Source: Chloroflexota bacterium (GTDB lineage Bacteria > Chloroflexota > Anaerolineae > Anaerolineales > Villigracilaceae). From it: a stretch of DNA of 64,000 bases. Location of the stretch: assembly GCA_016219545.1 (NCBI GenBank), contig JACRMH010000022.1:62001-126000 (forward strand), written 5' to 3'. The notes beneath the pieces are model-generated. The model was not told where the DNA came from, ran no database searches, and saw only the letters and a list, made by a program, of their open reading frames with translations. A program made the position numbers and the translations under genes. Position 1 is the stretch's first letter, and each line of letters opens with the position of its first letter. Shown here piece after piece: positions 43,604 through 52,273 of this stretch.

Positions 43604-44482
43604 ATGCTGGTTACCTGGGCTTATCGCGTCCGTAAAAGTTTAATGGGGAGTTTTGATCCGCGTGCGCGCTGGATTTTTTCGTTCGCCTTTCTTATTTCCG
43701 CAACTCAATTCTGGGATGCGCGTTTTCTCGTTGTATTATTTGTCCTTGCCTTTCTTTGGTATTTTTCCGCACGTGTGCCGTTCAAAGAAACGCGCCGCGC
43801 GTGGACCTTTGTCTGGTTCCTGCTCTTGATCATGATCGTGGTCAACACGATTCTCACTGGCGGCGGTGCGGGGGGCGTTGTCCCTGAGGGCGGGCATGTG
43901 GTCTGGCCGAACGGAATTCCGATCCCATTAACCGCGTGGCATTTTCATTTCGGTCTGACTTATGAACGTCTTTGGTTCGCGCTCTGCCAGATTTTGCGTA
44001 TTGGCGGAATTTCTGCTGTCTTCGTGATCATCCCCTTTTCAATGGACCCGCGTTCATACGGCGTGACCTTTCGCGGGCTGGGCTTCCCCGACAAATTTGC
44101 TTATTCCATGGAACTCGCATTTCGCTATGTTCCAACTATTGCGCGTGATTTCGGCGTGACAGTGGATGCACAGCGCGCACGCGGATATGAAGTGGAAGGT
44201 TCAGGCGGCGGCATCTTCAAGCAAATTTTGCGGACAGCACCTTTGATCGTTCCGGTGACTATGAACTCCATTCTTACAGGCGAAGATGTGGCCAATGCCA
44301 TGGATCTGCGCTGCTTTGGACGTGGTCCGCGCACATGGCTGTATAAACTTGAATATCACTGGCAGGATTATTTGCTGATCGCATTCAGCATACTTTTATT
44401 GCTTGCAAGCTTGGCAATTGTCTATGGGCTAAAGTTGGGAGATTTCTGGGTGCCTGAATTTTTGATCCGGATGATTTCGTAA
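43604..44482 (+). CDS. ECF transporter transmembrane T component (EcfT)
   Basis: 292 residues with five to six helices. RGLGFPDKFAYSMELAFRYVPTIARDF and the cytoplasmic QRARGYEVEG motif (Ala-Arg-Gly), plus AMDLRCFGRGPRT, give the two Ala-Arg-Gly-like coupling helices that touch the ATPases. Completes the ECF importer. It starts close to the 43560 palindrome and has no strong Shine-Dalgarno sequence. Confidence 0.88.
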   Translation: MLVTWAYRVRKSLMGSFDPRARWIFSFAFLISATQFWDARFLVVLFVLAFLWYFSARVPFKETRRAWTFVWFLLLIMIVVNTILTGGGAGGVVPEGGHVVWPNGIPIPLTAWHFHFGLTYERLWFALCQILRIGGISAVFVIIPFSMDPRSYGVTFRGLGFPDKFAYSMELAFRYVPTIARDFGVTVDAQRARGYEVEGSGGGIFKQILRTAPLIVPVTMNSILTGEDVANAMDLRCFGRGPRTWLYKLEYHWQDYLLIAFSILLLLASLAIVYGLKLGDFWVPEFLIRMIS

Positions 44483-44485
44483 ACA

Positions 44486-44520
44486 GGTTGCTTCACCAAA
44501 ATGCGGCTCGCAACGACATG
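44486..44520. repeat. Partial GTCGTTGCGAGC repeat
   Basis: GGTTGCTTCACC and GGCTCGCAACGACAT match the ends of the 15782-family element with the middle deleted. Confidence 0.55.
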
Positions 44521-44528
44521 TAAAATAA

Positions 44529-44558
44529 AAAATCCGCCGTTCATCGCGGCGGATTTTA
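44529..44558. terminator. Bidirectional hairpin terminator
   Basis: AAATCCGCCG / CGGCGGATTT stem with T-rich and A-rich flanks between the convergent ecfT and DUF1684 genes. Confidence 0.85.
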
Positions 44559-44560
44559 GT

Positions 44561-45379
44561 TTAATGATGCTGGTAGGTTTCCCCGGCTGTCACTTTGAAA
44601 TCGAGCCGGTTTTGTTCGGGGGCGAAAACGCAGGTGGCAAAATCTGTGAAGGCGCAGGGCGGGCAATAGGCTTTGTTGAAGTCTATGAAAATCTTTCCAT
44701 CGGCTTCCACCTCGGCTACAAGATAGCGGCCGGTGGGGTAAGTCTCGTCCTGGCTGGTGGGGTCTGAGAAGCGGATGAAGAATGTGCCGTCATCTTCCTT
44801 GTTAATATCCAGTTGATAATCTTTATTGTTGAATTGGAATGAAAGATAACCGTCAACTGGGAATTCTGATTTCTCACCGGTGACACCCGGAAAGTAGGAC
44901 ATCTTTGGGCGGTCGTAGGGAGTGTATGTGGCAGGGAGGCGAAAATCTTCATTGATGTCGAACCAGGTACGGGCGGGGAAAGACTGTCGCTCTTTGCGCT
45001 GGTTATCCCAAAGGCGGACACCGAATTTATTTCCGCGTTGAATGACAACGAGTTGGACATCCTCTAACTGGATGTAGCTTGGGTCGTCTGACGTGTCAGG
45101 CTGTAGGATGGCGAAGTCGGTTTCCGTGCTGTTCACTTTTATTTTTTTTGCGGGGTCTGTGCGCAGGGAGACCGACCTGCCATTATATTCAAGGTGGCCG
45201 ATGTTGGCAGGGAGACGCTCCGGCAGCAAAATTTCAGACTTAGGGTCGGAGCCAAGCAGGTTCTTGCCAAGTTTCAACCAATAAAGACCTGCGAGTGCGA
45301 GCCATCCATTTTCCTTGCGGATGGTTTCATTGCGCTCTTTGCGCCATTCATTGATGGTTTGCTGATACGTGTTTGTCAT
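44561..45379 (-). CDS. DUF1684 family protein
   Basis: 272 residues. The N-terminal WRKERNETIRKENGWLALAGLYWLK, the central RGNKFGVRLWDNQ and RTWFDINEDFRLPATY, the GRYLVAEVE and DFNKAYCPPCAFTDFATCVFAPEQNRL segment match DUF1684, a soluble uncharacterised family with conserved aromatic and cysteine residues (here CPPC). No signal peptide. A TATAAT lies six bases before the ATG, again suggesting a leaderless mRNA. Confidence 0.85.
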   Translation of the reverse strand: MTNTYQQTINEWRKERNETIRKENGWLALAGLYWLKLGKNLLGSDPKSEILLPERLPANIGHLEYNGRSVSLRTDPAKKIKVNSTETDFAILQPDTSDDPSYIQLEDVQLVVIQRGNKFGVRLWDNQRKERQSFPARTWFDINEDFRLPATYTPYDRPKMSYFPGVTGEKSEFPVDGYLSFQFNNKDYQLDINKEDDGTFFIRFSDPTSQDETYPTGRYLVAEVEADGKIFIDFNKAYCPPCAFTDFATCVFAPEQNRLDFKVTAGETYQHH

Positions 45380-45385
45380 GCTGGC

Positions 45386-45391
45386 ATTATA
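45386..45391 (-). promoter_or_regulatory. -10 box of a leaderless promoter for the DUF1684 gene
   Basis: Minus-strand TATAAT followed by GCCAGC and the ATG at 45379. Confidence 0.5.
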
Positions 45392-45423
45392 CCTGTACTA
45401 AAAAGACTTCGGAAGATTTGTTG

Positions 45424-45456
45424 AAAAAGACGCCCCACCTGTAAAGGTGGGACGTT
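45424..45456 (-). terminator. Rho-independent terminator
   Basis: On the minus strand ACGTCCCACCT / AGGTGGGGCGT stem with a four-base loop followed by CTTTTTC; ends the gene at 45468. Confidence 0.8.
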
Positions 45457-45467
45457 GTGATTTGTGT

Positions 45468-46061
45468 TTAGATCGAGATAGCCGGAACCGAGAAATAAAT
45501 AATTAACCCAATTACAAAGATGATGACCGATAGCAGGGAGAAGAAGGGTCGTAACTTGCCATCCTCTTTGTTTAGGGAGGCCCATGCTGCGAACGCAAGA
45601 CCGATTGCCATGATCGTTAGAATGAGTTGAAGTTGATCGCCGAGTTCATCATATTGTGAACCGATCTCAAAATTAGCATCGGATTCTTCAAAGTAGCCGT
45701 CAGACTCGGCATACATATCTTCGTAATATTGATCGTCCCAAACAGTTTCAGGGTCGCGTTCAATTGCCGCGTTGAGCTGTTCAGAAAAACTTGACTGGTA
45801 ATATTCGGCAATTTCGGGACGTTCATCCGCGTTCAGGTACCAATTGTCGAAGTAATTGTAATCCTGGGTAATATCTTGATTCGTGCGTAAGTATTCTGCG
45901 TTGCCGTCGTTCAGGGATTGCATACCCTTTAATTCATATTTGTTTTGTTCTGAATCAGCCATTGCGCCCTGATAACTGGCCGCGGCGGTAAAAATGCTCA
46001 ATAATGCGATCATTGCGCCAAGGAAAATATCATTGCCTAAAATACTAAAAAACTTCTTCAT
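45468..46061 (-). CDS. Hypothetical membrane protein with acidic central domain
   Basis: 197 residues: one N-terminal helix (about 12-32), an acidic, Tyr-rich middle of about 110 residues (for example YYEDMYAESDGYFEESDANFE), and two C-terminal helices (about 141-161 and 172-192). It resembles DUF4337-like proteins in layout, without certainty. AGGAGAG precedes the ATG. Confidence 0.55.
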   Translation of the reverse strand: MKKFFSILGNDIFLGAMIALLSIFTAAASYQGAMADSEQNKYELKGMQSLNDGNAEYLRTNQDITQDYNYFDNWYLNADERPEIAEYYQSSFSEQLNAAIERDPETVWDDQYYEDMYAESDGYFEESDANFEIGSQYDELGDQLQLILTIMAIGLAFAAWASLNKEDGKLRPFFSLLSVIIFVIGLIIYFSVPAISI

Positions 46062-46211
46062 TTATTTTTTCTCTCCTCTTGGATGTGGATTGGACTACAG
46101 ACCGTGAAGCCGGCGATAGTTTACCAGAATTTGGGGATTGAATGTTTACAGTTTTGTTATAAAATGGTGACGCTTTGAAGAACCAAAATCCATTCCACCA
46201 AGGAGAGAATT

Positions 46212-46766
46212 ATGGGATTAAAACCCGACCACTGGATCCGCAAGATGGCACACGAACAGAAGATGATCGAACCCTTTGTTGAGAATCAAGTCCGTGAGGG
46301 AGTGATCTCCTATGGCGTTTCATCATACGGATATGATGTGCGTGTTGCAAATGAGTTTAAGATTTTTACCAATGTCTATTCCGCGACCGTTGACCCCAAG
46401 AACTTTGACGTTAAATCCATGGTGGATTTTGTGGGGGATGTGTGTATCGTCCCGCCGAACTCGTTTGCCTTGGCGCGCACCATAGAATATTTCCGTATTC
46501 CGCGCAAGGTGTTGACGGTTTGTTTGGGGAAGTCTACATACGCGAGATGCGGCATCATTGTCAATGTGACTCCGTTCGAGCCGGAGTGGGAGGGATTTGT
46601 CACATTGGAAATTTCCAATACCACGCCATTGCCCGCAAAGATCTATGCCAACGAAGGGCTGGCGCAGGTCCTATTCTTTGAGGCGGATGAAGAGTGCGAT
46701 ATTTCCTACGCGGATAAAAAAGGGAAATATCAAAAACAGCAATCCATTGTTTTGCCCAAGTTGTAA
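46212..46766 (+). CDS. dcd: dCTP deaminase
   Basis: 184 residues. [47 protein letters not shown] and the closing [11 protein letters not shown] are the conserved dCTP deaminase/dUTPase-fold motifs, including the Ser-x-x-x-Arg and catalytic Glu region. It makes dUTP from dCTP for thymidylate synthesis. AAGGAGAG lies six bases before the ATG, with a TATAAA about 45 bases further up. Confidence 0.93.
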   Translation: MGLKPDHWIRKMAHEQKMIEPFVENQVREGVISYGVSSYGYDVRVANEFKIFTNVYSATVDPKNFDVKSMVDFVGDVCIVPPNSFALARTIEYFRIPRKVLTVCLGKSTYARCGIIVNVTPFEPEWEGFVTLEISNTTPLPAKIYANEGLAQVLFFEADEECDISYADKKGKYQKQQSIVLPKL

Positions 46767-46776
46767 AAGAGTTTCG

Positions 46777-46844
46777 CCACAGAGCGCACTGAGATCACTG
46801 AGAAAACCTTTTTAAAATCTCTGCGTGCTCCGTGATCTCAGTGG
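46777..46844. repeat. CCACAGA-family palindromic repeat
   Basis: CCACAGAGCGCACTGAGATCACTGAG and its inverse CTCCGTGATCTCAGTGG; the insertion sequence lies directly next to its right end. Confidence 0.8.
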
Positions 46845-46853
46845 TAAAAGTTT

Positions 46854-47838
46854 TTGGCTCATATGTAAAGGATGTGCAGAGAGATGATAAACTTTGGAAA
46901 TGGAATTTCCAATCACAGAACTGCTTGACTATGAAAATAGCACTGAGTGGATACTCAAGCATTTTCATCCAAAGGGACTACAGTGTCCCAAGTGTAAAAA
47001 GACTGTTAAACAATCACGTAAGTTCAGACGCACCCAAACCAGCGAATTGGTTGTACATCGGTGTTACAACTGTGACACAATCTACAACTTATATACAGGC
47101 ACTATCTTTCAAGGAAGCCAGTGGAGCGTGAAGCAAGTGGTACTCCTGATGCGAGGCATTTGCAAAAAAGGTGAGACGACACGGGAACTGGCAGCCGAAC
47201 TTGGCTTGAGCTACAAAACTGTATTGGTCATGCGGCATAAGGTGCAAGACAACGCAGAACTTGAACAACCGAATACACCACTCCCTGACAGCCATTCGGA
47301 AACAGACGAAATGTTTCAAAATGCGGGGGAAAAAAGGTGTACTTCATCCCGATCCTGAGGATCCACCACGAAAACGAGCGAATAAACAACGTGGACACGG
47401 GACCTATGATAATGACCGACCTCCCATCGTTGGAACAGTAGGACGCGAAAGTGACCAAGTGCGTTTACGGGTAGTTCATAATACAAATCGAAAAACCCTC
47501 GAAGCTCATGTCCATCAGTTTACGAACAAAGAAGCAACCTGTTACACCGATGATTGGCAAGCCTACAATCACATCATTCGAGAACATCTCACTGTTTGTC
47601 ACGCCGATCATGAATGGGCTCGCGACGATAATGGCGATGGTATTCGAGAAGTTCATACAAACACTATTGAAGGAATGTGGACAGATGTCCGAAACTATCT
47701 ACGTCCTTTCAAAGGTGTCCATAAAGACTATCTGAGCGGTTATGTGGCAATGACTGAGTTTCGTAGAAACCTCAAACGCATTTCACCTGAGTTCATTGCC
47801 GCTCTCGTTACTCTGCACACCGATGACACATGAGCCAA
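46854..47838 (+). mobile_element. IS1595-like insertion sequence with 28-bp imperfect inverted repeats
   Basis: The left end TTGGCTCATATGTAAAGGATGTGCAGAG (46854-46881) and the inverse of the right end (47811-47838) agree at 22 of 28 positions, sharing TTGGCTCAT, TGT and TGTGCAGAG. The only gene is a transposase whose stop lies inside the right repeat. The outer A/T-rich bases are partly alike, so the true tips may extend a few bases further; no certain target duplication was found. Length 985 bp fits the compact IS1595 group. Confidence 0.8.
46894..47833 (+). pseudogene. IS1595-type (ISXO2-like) transposase, frameshifted
   Basis: First part (from 46894): a zinc-ribbon CPKC...CYNC, then an HTH (TRELAAELGLSYKTVLVMRHKVQ), ending with the first acidic residue of the DDE core in SETDEMFQNAGEK. 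The second part is in the +1 frame (HPDPEDPPRKR, then RVVHNTNRKTLEAHV, YTDDWQAY with the second Asp, and HTNTIEGMWTDVRNYLRPF with the final Asn/Glu). The switch is at GGGGGAAAAAAGG near 47325. Removing one A or G restores a single ORF. The shift needed is +1, not the -1 used for programmed frameshifting, so the copy is most likely inactive or carries an indel error. Confidence 0.8.
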
Positions 47839-47855
47839 GTTTTTTCCTGCCACAT

Positions 47856-47890
47856 AAAAAGAACTGCTCCTTGCGAAGCAGTTCTTTTTA
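47856..47890. terminator. Bidirectional terminator between IS and nat
   Basis: AAAAAGAACTGCT / AGCAGTTCTTTTT stem, T-run on both strands. Confidence 0.9.
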
Positions 47891-48649
47891 TAAAATCACA
47901 TTGAAGTATTTCTTGAGAATTGATCCCCGGTCATCTTCTTTGACTTCCTGTGTGGTGCGGTTCCCGTTTGATGTGACGATCAACTTGTCATTATCCAATG
48001 AAACGCGGCCATCTTCCGTGAGCCGCGAGATGATCCGCTTTCTTGTGAATATGGATTGCGGTGACGACTGGTGATAAAGACAGGCATCCAGGTATTCATC
48101 CGGGAACCTATGCGGGATGATGTCGAAAAAGTATTGACGTTCGTGTGAGCCGTCATAATCACGCTGCCAGAGTTGGTATCCGTTATTAAATTGTTCCAAC
48201 CAGTAACCCCGTGCGCCCTGGACCTGTTCATTGGGATCGTCCAAATTTAATGGTTCTGTGAAGGAGTCGCCCCAGCCAACATCCACCAGCCAGCGCGTGG
48301 GATCTTTTGGGATATGTACCATGAGTGTGAGGTGATCAAAGTCAATGCCGAAGGTATCGTCCTTCTCATGGTAATCACGTGCGTTGAGATAGGTGACCTC
48401 GTAGCCGATCTCTTTCAACAGCCAGGCAAAGAGTCCGTTTAGCTCATAACAAAATCCGCCGCGTTGACGGGTAATGAGTTTGTCCCATAGCGATTTCTCG
48501 TCAAGCAGAATGGGACGATCGAGCCCAATATCCAAATTTTCAAACGGGACGCTAAGCATGTGCGCAAATTGAAGTCCGCGCAGGGTTTCAAGATTTGCCT
48601 TCACGTCAGGCGCGTAGCCAATTCGGTGTAAGTATTCCTGTAACTTCAT
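47888..48649 (-). CDS. nat: Arylamine N-acetyltransferase
   Basis: 253 residues. The catalytic triad is visible: Cys67 in RQRGGFCYELN, His106 in FDHLTLMV and Asp123 in WLVDVGWG. SVPFENLDI near residue 35 is also conserved. The enzyme transfers acetyl groups from acetyl-CoA to arylamines or hydrazines; in bacteria it can act in secondary metabolism or xenobiotic detoxification. Its ATG overlaps the stop of the DUF422 gene upstream (ATGA). Confidence 0.93.
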   Translation of the reverse strand: MKLQEYLHRIGYAPDVKANLETLRGLQFAHMLSVPFENLDIGLDRPILLDEKSLWDKLITRQRGGFCYELNGLFAWLLKEIGYEVTYLNARDYHEKDDTFGIDFDHLTLMVHIPKDPTRWLVDVGWGDSFTEPLNLDDPNEQVQGARGYWLEQFNNGYQLWQRDYDGSHERQYFFDIIPHRFPDEYLDACLYHQSSPQSIFTRKRIISRLTEDGRVSLDNDKLIVTSNGNRTTQEVKEDDRGSILKKYFNVIL

Positions 48650-49515
48650 TGGTTCTTATAAATTGGTTTGGATACTTTTACAAAGATATGTTGAATGGAT
48701 GGTTTGTGTAAAATGAATGCAAGGATGAGCATGGATAATGCGATCCATAATAAAGCGGGCGGATCAAGGATAACGCCAGAGACCAACCCTGCAACCAACA
48801 AGTAAAAATGGGTAAGGAACGGGACCCAAAAAGCCAGCGGGTCAACAGGCGTTTGGTAAAAGCGCGGGCGTGATACAACCACAATAAAAAGAGCGCTGAT
48901 CAATACCGGGGCAATGGTGAGTGTGTGATAGTCAAATGGAATGATGAAAGTGATGAAGGCATTGGTGAACATCACACAGACCAACCCGATGAGGATTCCA
49001 AGGAATGGCGAAAACCATTTGCCGATCCAGTCCGTGCGTTGAGATAAGAGGCGATAGCCGAAAGAGAACGATGAAACCACCCAGAACCATGCCCAAAAAT
49101 TAGCATAAGGCACACCGAAATATTGAAAGTTCAAACCTTGTCCCCAATCCCAGAAGCCGAGGCGGATGGCGACAGTGTCCAGCGCGAGGTCAATATTCAG
49201 GGCAAGCAGTCCATCGAGAATTGGGCGAGTCCAGTAGGGCAGGGAGCTTCCGTCCGAGAATTCCATCAGGGCGTAAATGATGCAACTCCAGGCCACACCG
49301 ATGCACAGGGGCACATCCAGAATCATGATGAGGAACCGGCCGTACTCATATGCGTTCAATTGGCGGATGGTGGCGAGCTCAAGCAAAACCCCGAATAATA
49401 TGCCTGTAAATAATTTCAATAGATTCGCCGTGCCGTGCTTTAAAGCATGGCGAAGGCAAATTGCAAACTGGATGTATATGGTGAGTTCAAAAAGGATAAA
49501 GTAGGTGTTTGGCAT
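48646..49515 (-). CDS. DUF422/carotenoid-hydratase-like membrane protein
   Basis: 289 residues with seven to eight helices. DLALDTVAIRLGFWDWGQGLNFQYFGVPYANFWAWFWV is the conserved motif of the carotenoid biosynthesis protein family (DUF422), whose studied members (CruF, bisanhydrobacterioruberin hydratase) add water to carotenoid ends. No other carotenoid gene is near, so the substrate is uncertain. Coupled to nat by a four-base overlap. Confidence 0.7.
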   Translation of the reverse strand: MPNTYFILFELTIYIQFAICLRHALKHGTANLLKLFTGILFGVLLELATIRQLNAYEYGRFLIMILDVPLCIGVAWSCIIYALMEFSDGSSLPYWTRPILDGLLALNIDLALDTVAIRLGFWDWGQGLNFQYFGVPYANFWAWFWVVSSFSFGYRLLSQRTDWIGKWFSPFLGILIGLVCVMFTNAFITFIIPFDYHTLTIAPVLISALFIVVVSRPRFYQTPVDPLAFWVPFLTHFYLLVAGLVSGVILDPPALLWIALSMLILAFILHKPSIQHIFVKVSKPIYKNQ

Positions 49516-49563
49516 GAATACTCATTCTATTTGCGCAAGTCGCCCGTTATTTTGCCAACCCTG

Positions 49564-52209
49564 TTAATTGCCTTGATTAATTTCTATTATTTGGTAACTT
49601 TCGGATGGCAATTCTCTTAGAAAAATTGATGGAGTCATAGCAGTTTGTTTTTCTTTATTGTAATCAGCTGTTAATTTGGGATATGTGATATGCAGTAGTT
49701 CTTTAGCACGTGTAATTGCTACATGAAATAATCGTCTTTCTTCCTCAACATCTGCCGCTTTATTACTCGGCATCCAGCTTTCTACCATCCCAATGATGAA
49801 AACACATCTCCATTGCAATCCTTTGGCGGCATGTATGCTTGAAAGCATAATTTTTTCGCCAGTTTCAAAATTTGACGATGAAGTATTGTTTTTGACTTCA
49901 ATACGTTCAAGCGTCATTTCTGTTAACAAGTTTTCAATGGTATTGTAGTGCCCAGCTAAATCTTGGAACACTTGTATGTCCTCTTGTTTAGATTCCCAGT
50001 CATTTGGATAAGCTTTCTGTAAGTACGATAAGTAACGTTCATCTAGTAGAAATTGGATTAAATCTGGGATATTACTGTTTTGATGACGTTTTTGTAAACG
50101 CGATATTGTTTGAATTATTCCTTCCAAAGACTTTTTCGATAACAGTTCTAACTGACTATATTTTTTTTGAACTAAGTCCCAAAATTTAATATCTTGATTT
50201 TCGGATTCTTCTTCCAACGTTTGGAATATTTTAAAAACATTGCTTGATTGTTGTCTAAAAACATTTCCAAGGCTGATTGTGTCGTTTGGATTTATAACTA
50301 AACGTAACCAAGCAATTATGTCTTTGATGTGGGACTCCCCGAAAAATGACTTTGCCCCTGTGATTTCATATGGAATATCAGCCTGAATCAATGCAAGTTC
50401 AATCTGTGCTTTTTGAAACCCAGATCGGAAAAGAACAGAAATATCTCCCAATTTGTATCCCATTTGATTTAGTTCCAGTATACGGGTAACAATAAACGAT
50501 GCTTCCATAGCTTGATTTTTGGCAATACAGACCCATGGCGTTTCTGCTTGATCTGATGAGCGGTTGGTAAATAAGGTTTTTTGTTTGCGTTGTTTATTAT
50601 TTGAAATATTCTCGTTTGCAAGCTTTAAAATTTGTGGTGTGTTACGATAATTTTCCTCAAGGCGTAGCTCCTTTGCTCCATGAAAAACCGTTTCAAAATT
50701 TAGTATATTTTCTATTCTAGCTGCACGAAATCCATATATTGCTTGGGCGTCATCGCCGACTACTGTGACATTATTTTTGTTCGCGAGTAGCTTAAGCAGG
50801 TGCGCTTGAATTGGAGACGTATCTTGGTATTCATCCACTAATATATATTTGAATTGCTCTTGGTATTTTTTGCGAACAGCAACATGTTTCTCCAGCAATG
50901 AGACTGTGTTTGTAAGGAGATCATCAAAATCCATTCTGTCACTTCGCTTCAGCCTTCGTTGATATGCATTAAATATTTTTTCTGCTAAATCTTCTTTAAT
51001 ATTGATGTTGTCAGATGAAGGTGCGTTTTTCCAATTCTCCATGGAATTTCGTGAGAAGCTATAAATACTTTGCAAGTCTCTTGTGTTTACATATATGTTA
51101 TTTGGGATACATCTCTTAAATATCTCTTCGCTTTCGTATTGATCTACAATAGCAAATTCCGGAGAGTACCCCAATAGTGATGCATTTTCAACCAATATTC
51201 GACGACAAATACTATGAAATGTCCCTATCCAAAGCTGATCAATATTGTTTCGTGTTACCCTGGAAAGTCTTTGGTACATTTCGTGAGCGGCTTTATTGGT
51301 AAAAGTCATAAGTAATATTTCAGATGGCTGGCATTTTTCCAATAAGTAGGCCGCCCTTAAAATTAGAGTATCTGTTTTCCCTGTTCCAGCCCCTGCAAGT
51401 ATAAGCAAATGGCTGTCTGAGTGAAGAACAGCTAACCTCTGCTGCTCATTTAATTCTTCTAAGTAACCGGGTAGTTTGTTAATTGTTTTTGGGAGGGATG
51501 TGGTGAATTTAAAACCCACAGTATATTTACGGGTAGTTAAAGCTGGCAACTCGTTTATTGATTTGAATATCTCTTTATTTGATGCTTCGTTATCTAGATT
51601 TATATTCGTGTTTAATTCAATACATCCTAAAACGTCTTTGATTAATTTGCGAATTTCATCGTTTTGCAAACGAATTTTTGTGCTTCGTATTTGTTTTATT
51701 ATTTCTGCTAATTCAGGCAGCCCGACTATGTGAAACCATCTGTGCTTTCCGAAGTCAAAATCGAATTTAGAATTTATGTTCTTTTTTGGGGAAAAAGCGA
51801 CTATGCCTGAAACATGTTCGAATGTGCTCTGGTCGGCTTTTTGTTTTGAGAGAAAAGACTCTCTGTGGTCTTTTAGGTAACCCATTAATGAATATCTATT
51901 TTTTCTTACTTGTTGAAAAGGATTGTCTGTGTTTCCTCCTTTTAATGACTTTTCTGTGTTTTCAATTATCCAGTTTCCATTTTCTTTGCCAATAACAGGC
52001 GCTTCGCAATCTTTTAATTCCACTACAATAATTGCGTCTGATTTAAATATAGCAAGGTCTAGGTCCTCTCCGCAGTGGAAGTCGAAAGCAACAGAGATTA
52101 AGTGGCTTTCGGAAGCAAATTCTTTTTGAAATAATTTTATTATCTGCTCACGTGCTTGCATTTCATGAGTTGTATCAGGTTCTTTTCCCATCCAAAATTC
52201 AACTGTCAT
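49564..52209 (-). CDS. NERD nuclease fused to UvrD/Rep-type SF1A helicase
   Basis: 881 residues. An N-terminal NERD-like nuclease domain (about 15-175) shows the PD-(D/E)xK residues Asp51 (GEDLDLAI), Glu64 and Lys66 (VVELKDCEAP). The helicase follows: Q motif LNEQQRLAV, Walker A AGAGTGKT (272-279), TFTNKAAHEM, Walker B DEYQDTSP, GDDAQAIYGFR, RLEENYR, and a motif V/VI region SSIHAAKGLQW and RLFHVAITRAKE. Strikingly AT-rich next to dinG, with its own AGGAG site: likely acquired. Nuclease-helicase fusions of this kind act in DNA repair or phage defence; which applies here is open. Confidence 0.8.
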   Translation of the reverse strand: MTVEFWMGKEPDTTHEMQAREQIIKLFQKEFASESHLISVAFDFHCGEDLDLAIFKSDAIIVVELKDCEAPVIGKENGNWIIENTEKSLKGGNTDNPFQQVRKNRYSLMGYLKDHRESFLSKQKADQSTFEHVSGIVAFSPKKNINSKFDFDFGKHRWFHIVGLPELAEIIKQIRSTKIRLQNDEIRKLIKDVLGCIELNTNINLDNEASNKEIFKSINELPALTTRKYTVGFKFTTSLPKTINKLPGYLEELNEQQRLAVLHSDSHLLILAGAGTGKTDTLILRAAYLLEKCQPSEILLMTFTNKAAHEMYQRLSRVTRNNIDQLWIGTFHSICRRILVENASLLGYSPEFAIVDQYESEEIFKRCIPNNIYVNTRDLQSIYSFSRNSMENWKNAPSSDNINIKEDLAEKIFNAYQRRLKRSDRMDFDDLLTNTVSLLEKHVAVRKKYQEQFKYILVDEYQDTSPIQAHLLKLLANKNNVTVVGDDAQAIYGFRAARIENILNFETVFHGAKELRLEENYRNTPQILKLANENISNNKQRKQKTLFTNRSSDQAETPWVCIAKNQAMEASFIVTRILELNQMGYKLGDISVLFRSGFQKAQIELALIQADIPYEITGAKSFFGESHIKDIIAWLRLVINPNDTISLGNVFRQQSSNVFKIFQTLEEESENQDIKFWDLVQKKYSQLELLSKKSLEGIIQTISRLQKRHQNSNIPDLIQFLLDERYLSYLQKAYPNDWESKQEDIQVFQDLAGHYNTIENLLTEMTLERIEVKNNTSSSNFETGEKIMLSSIHAAKGLQWRCVFIIGMVESWMPSNKAADVEEERRLFHVAITRAKELLHITYPKLTADYNKEKQTAMTPSIFLRELPSESYQIIEINQGN

Positions 52210-52273
52210 ATTTTCTCCTGATAATATTTATGAGGTGATCTTCAACATATTTTCTCTTGGATAATTTGATAAA

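Noticed and set aside
47310..47345. Programmed ribosomal frameshifting in the IS transposase at the A-run
   Set aside because: Known IS frameshifting at A-runs is -1, while the frames here need +1. A simple one-base indel in the homopolymer explains it better.
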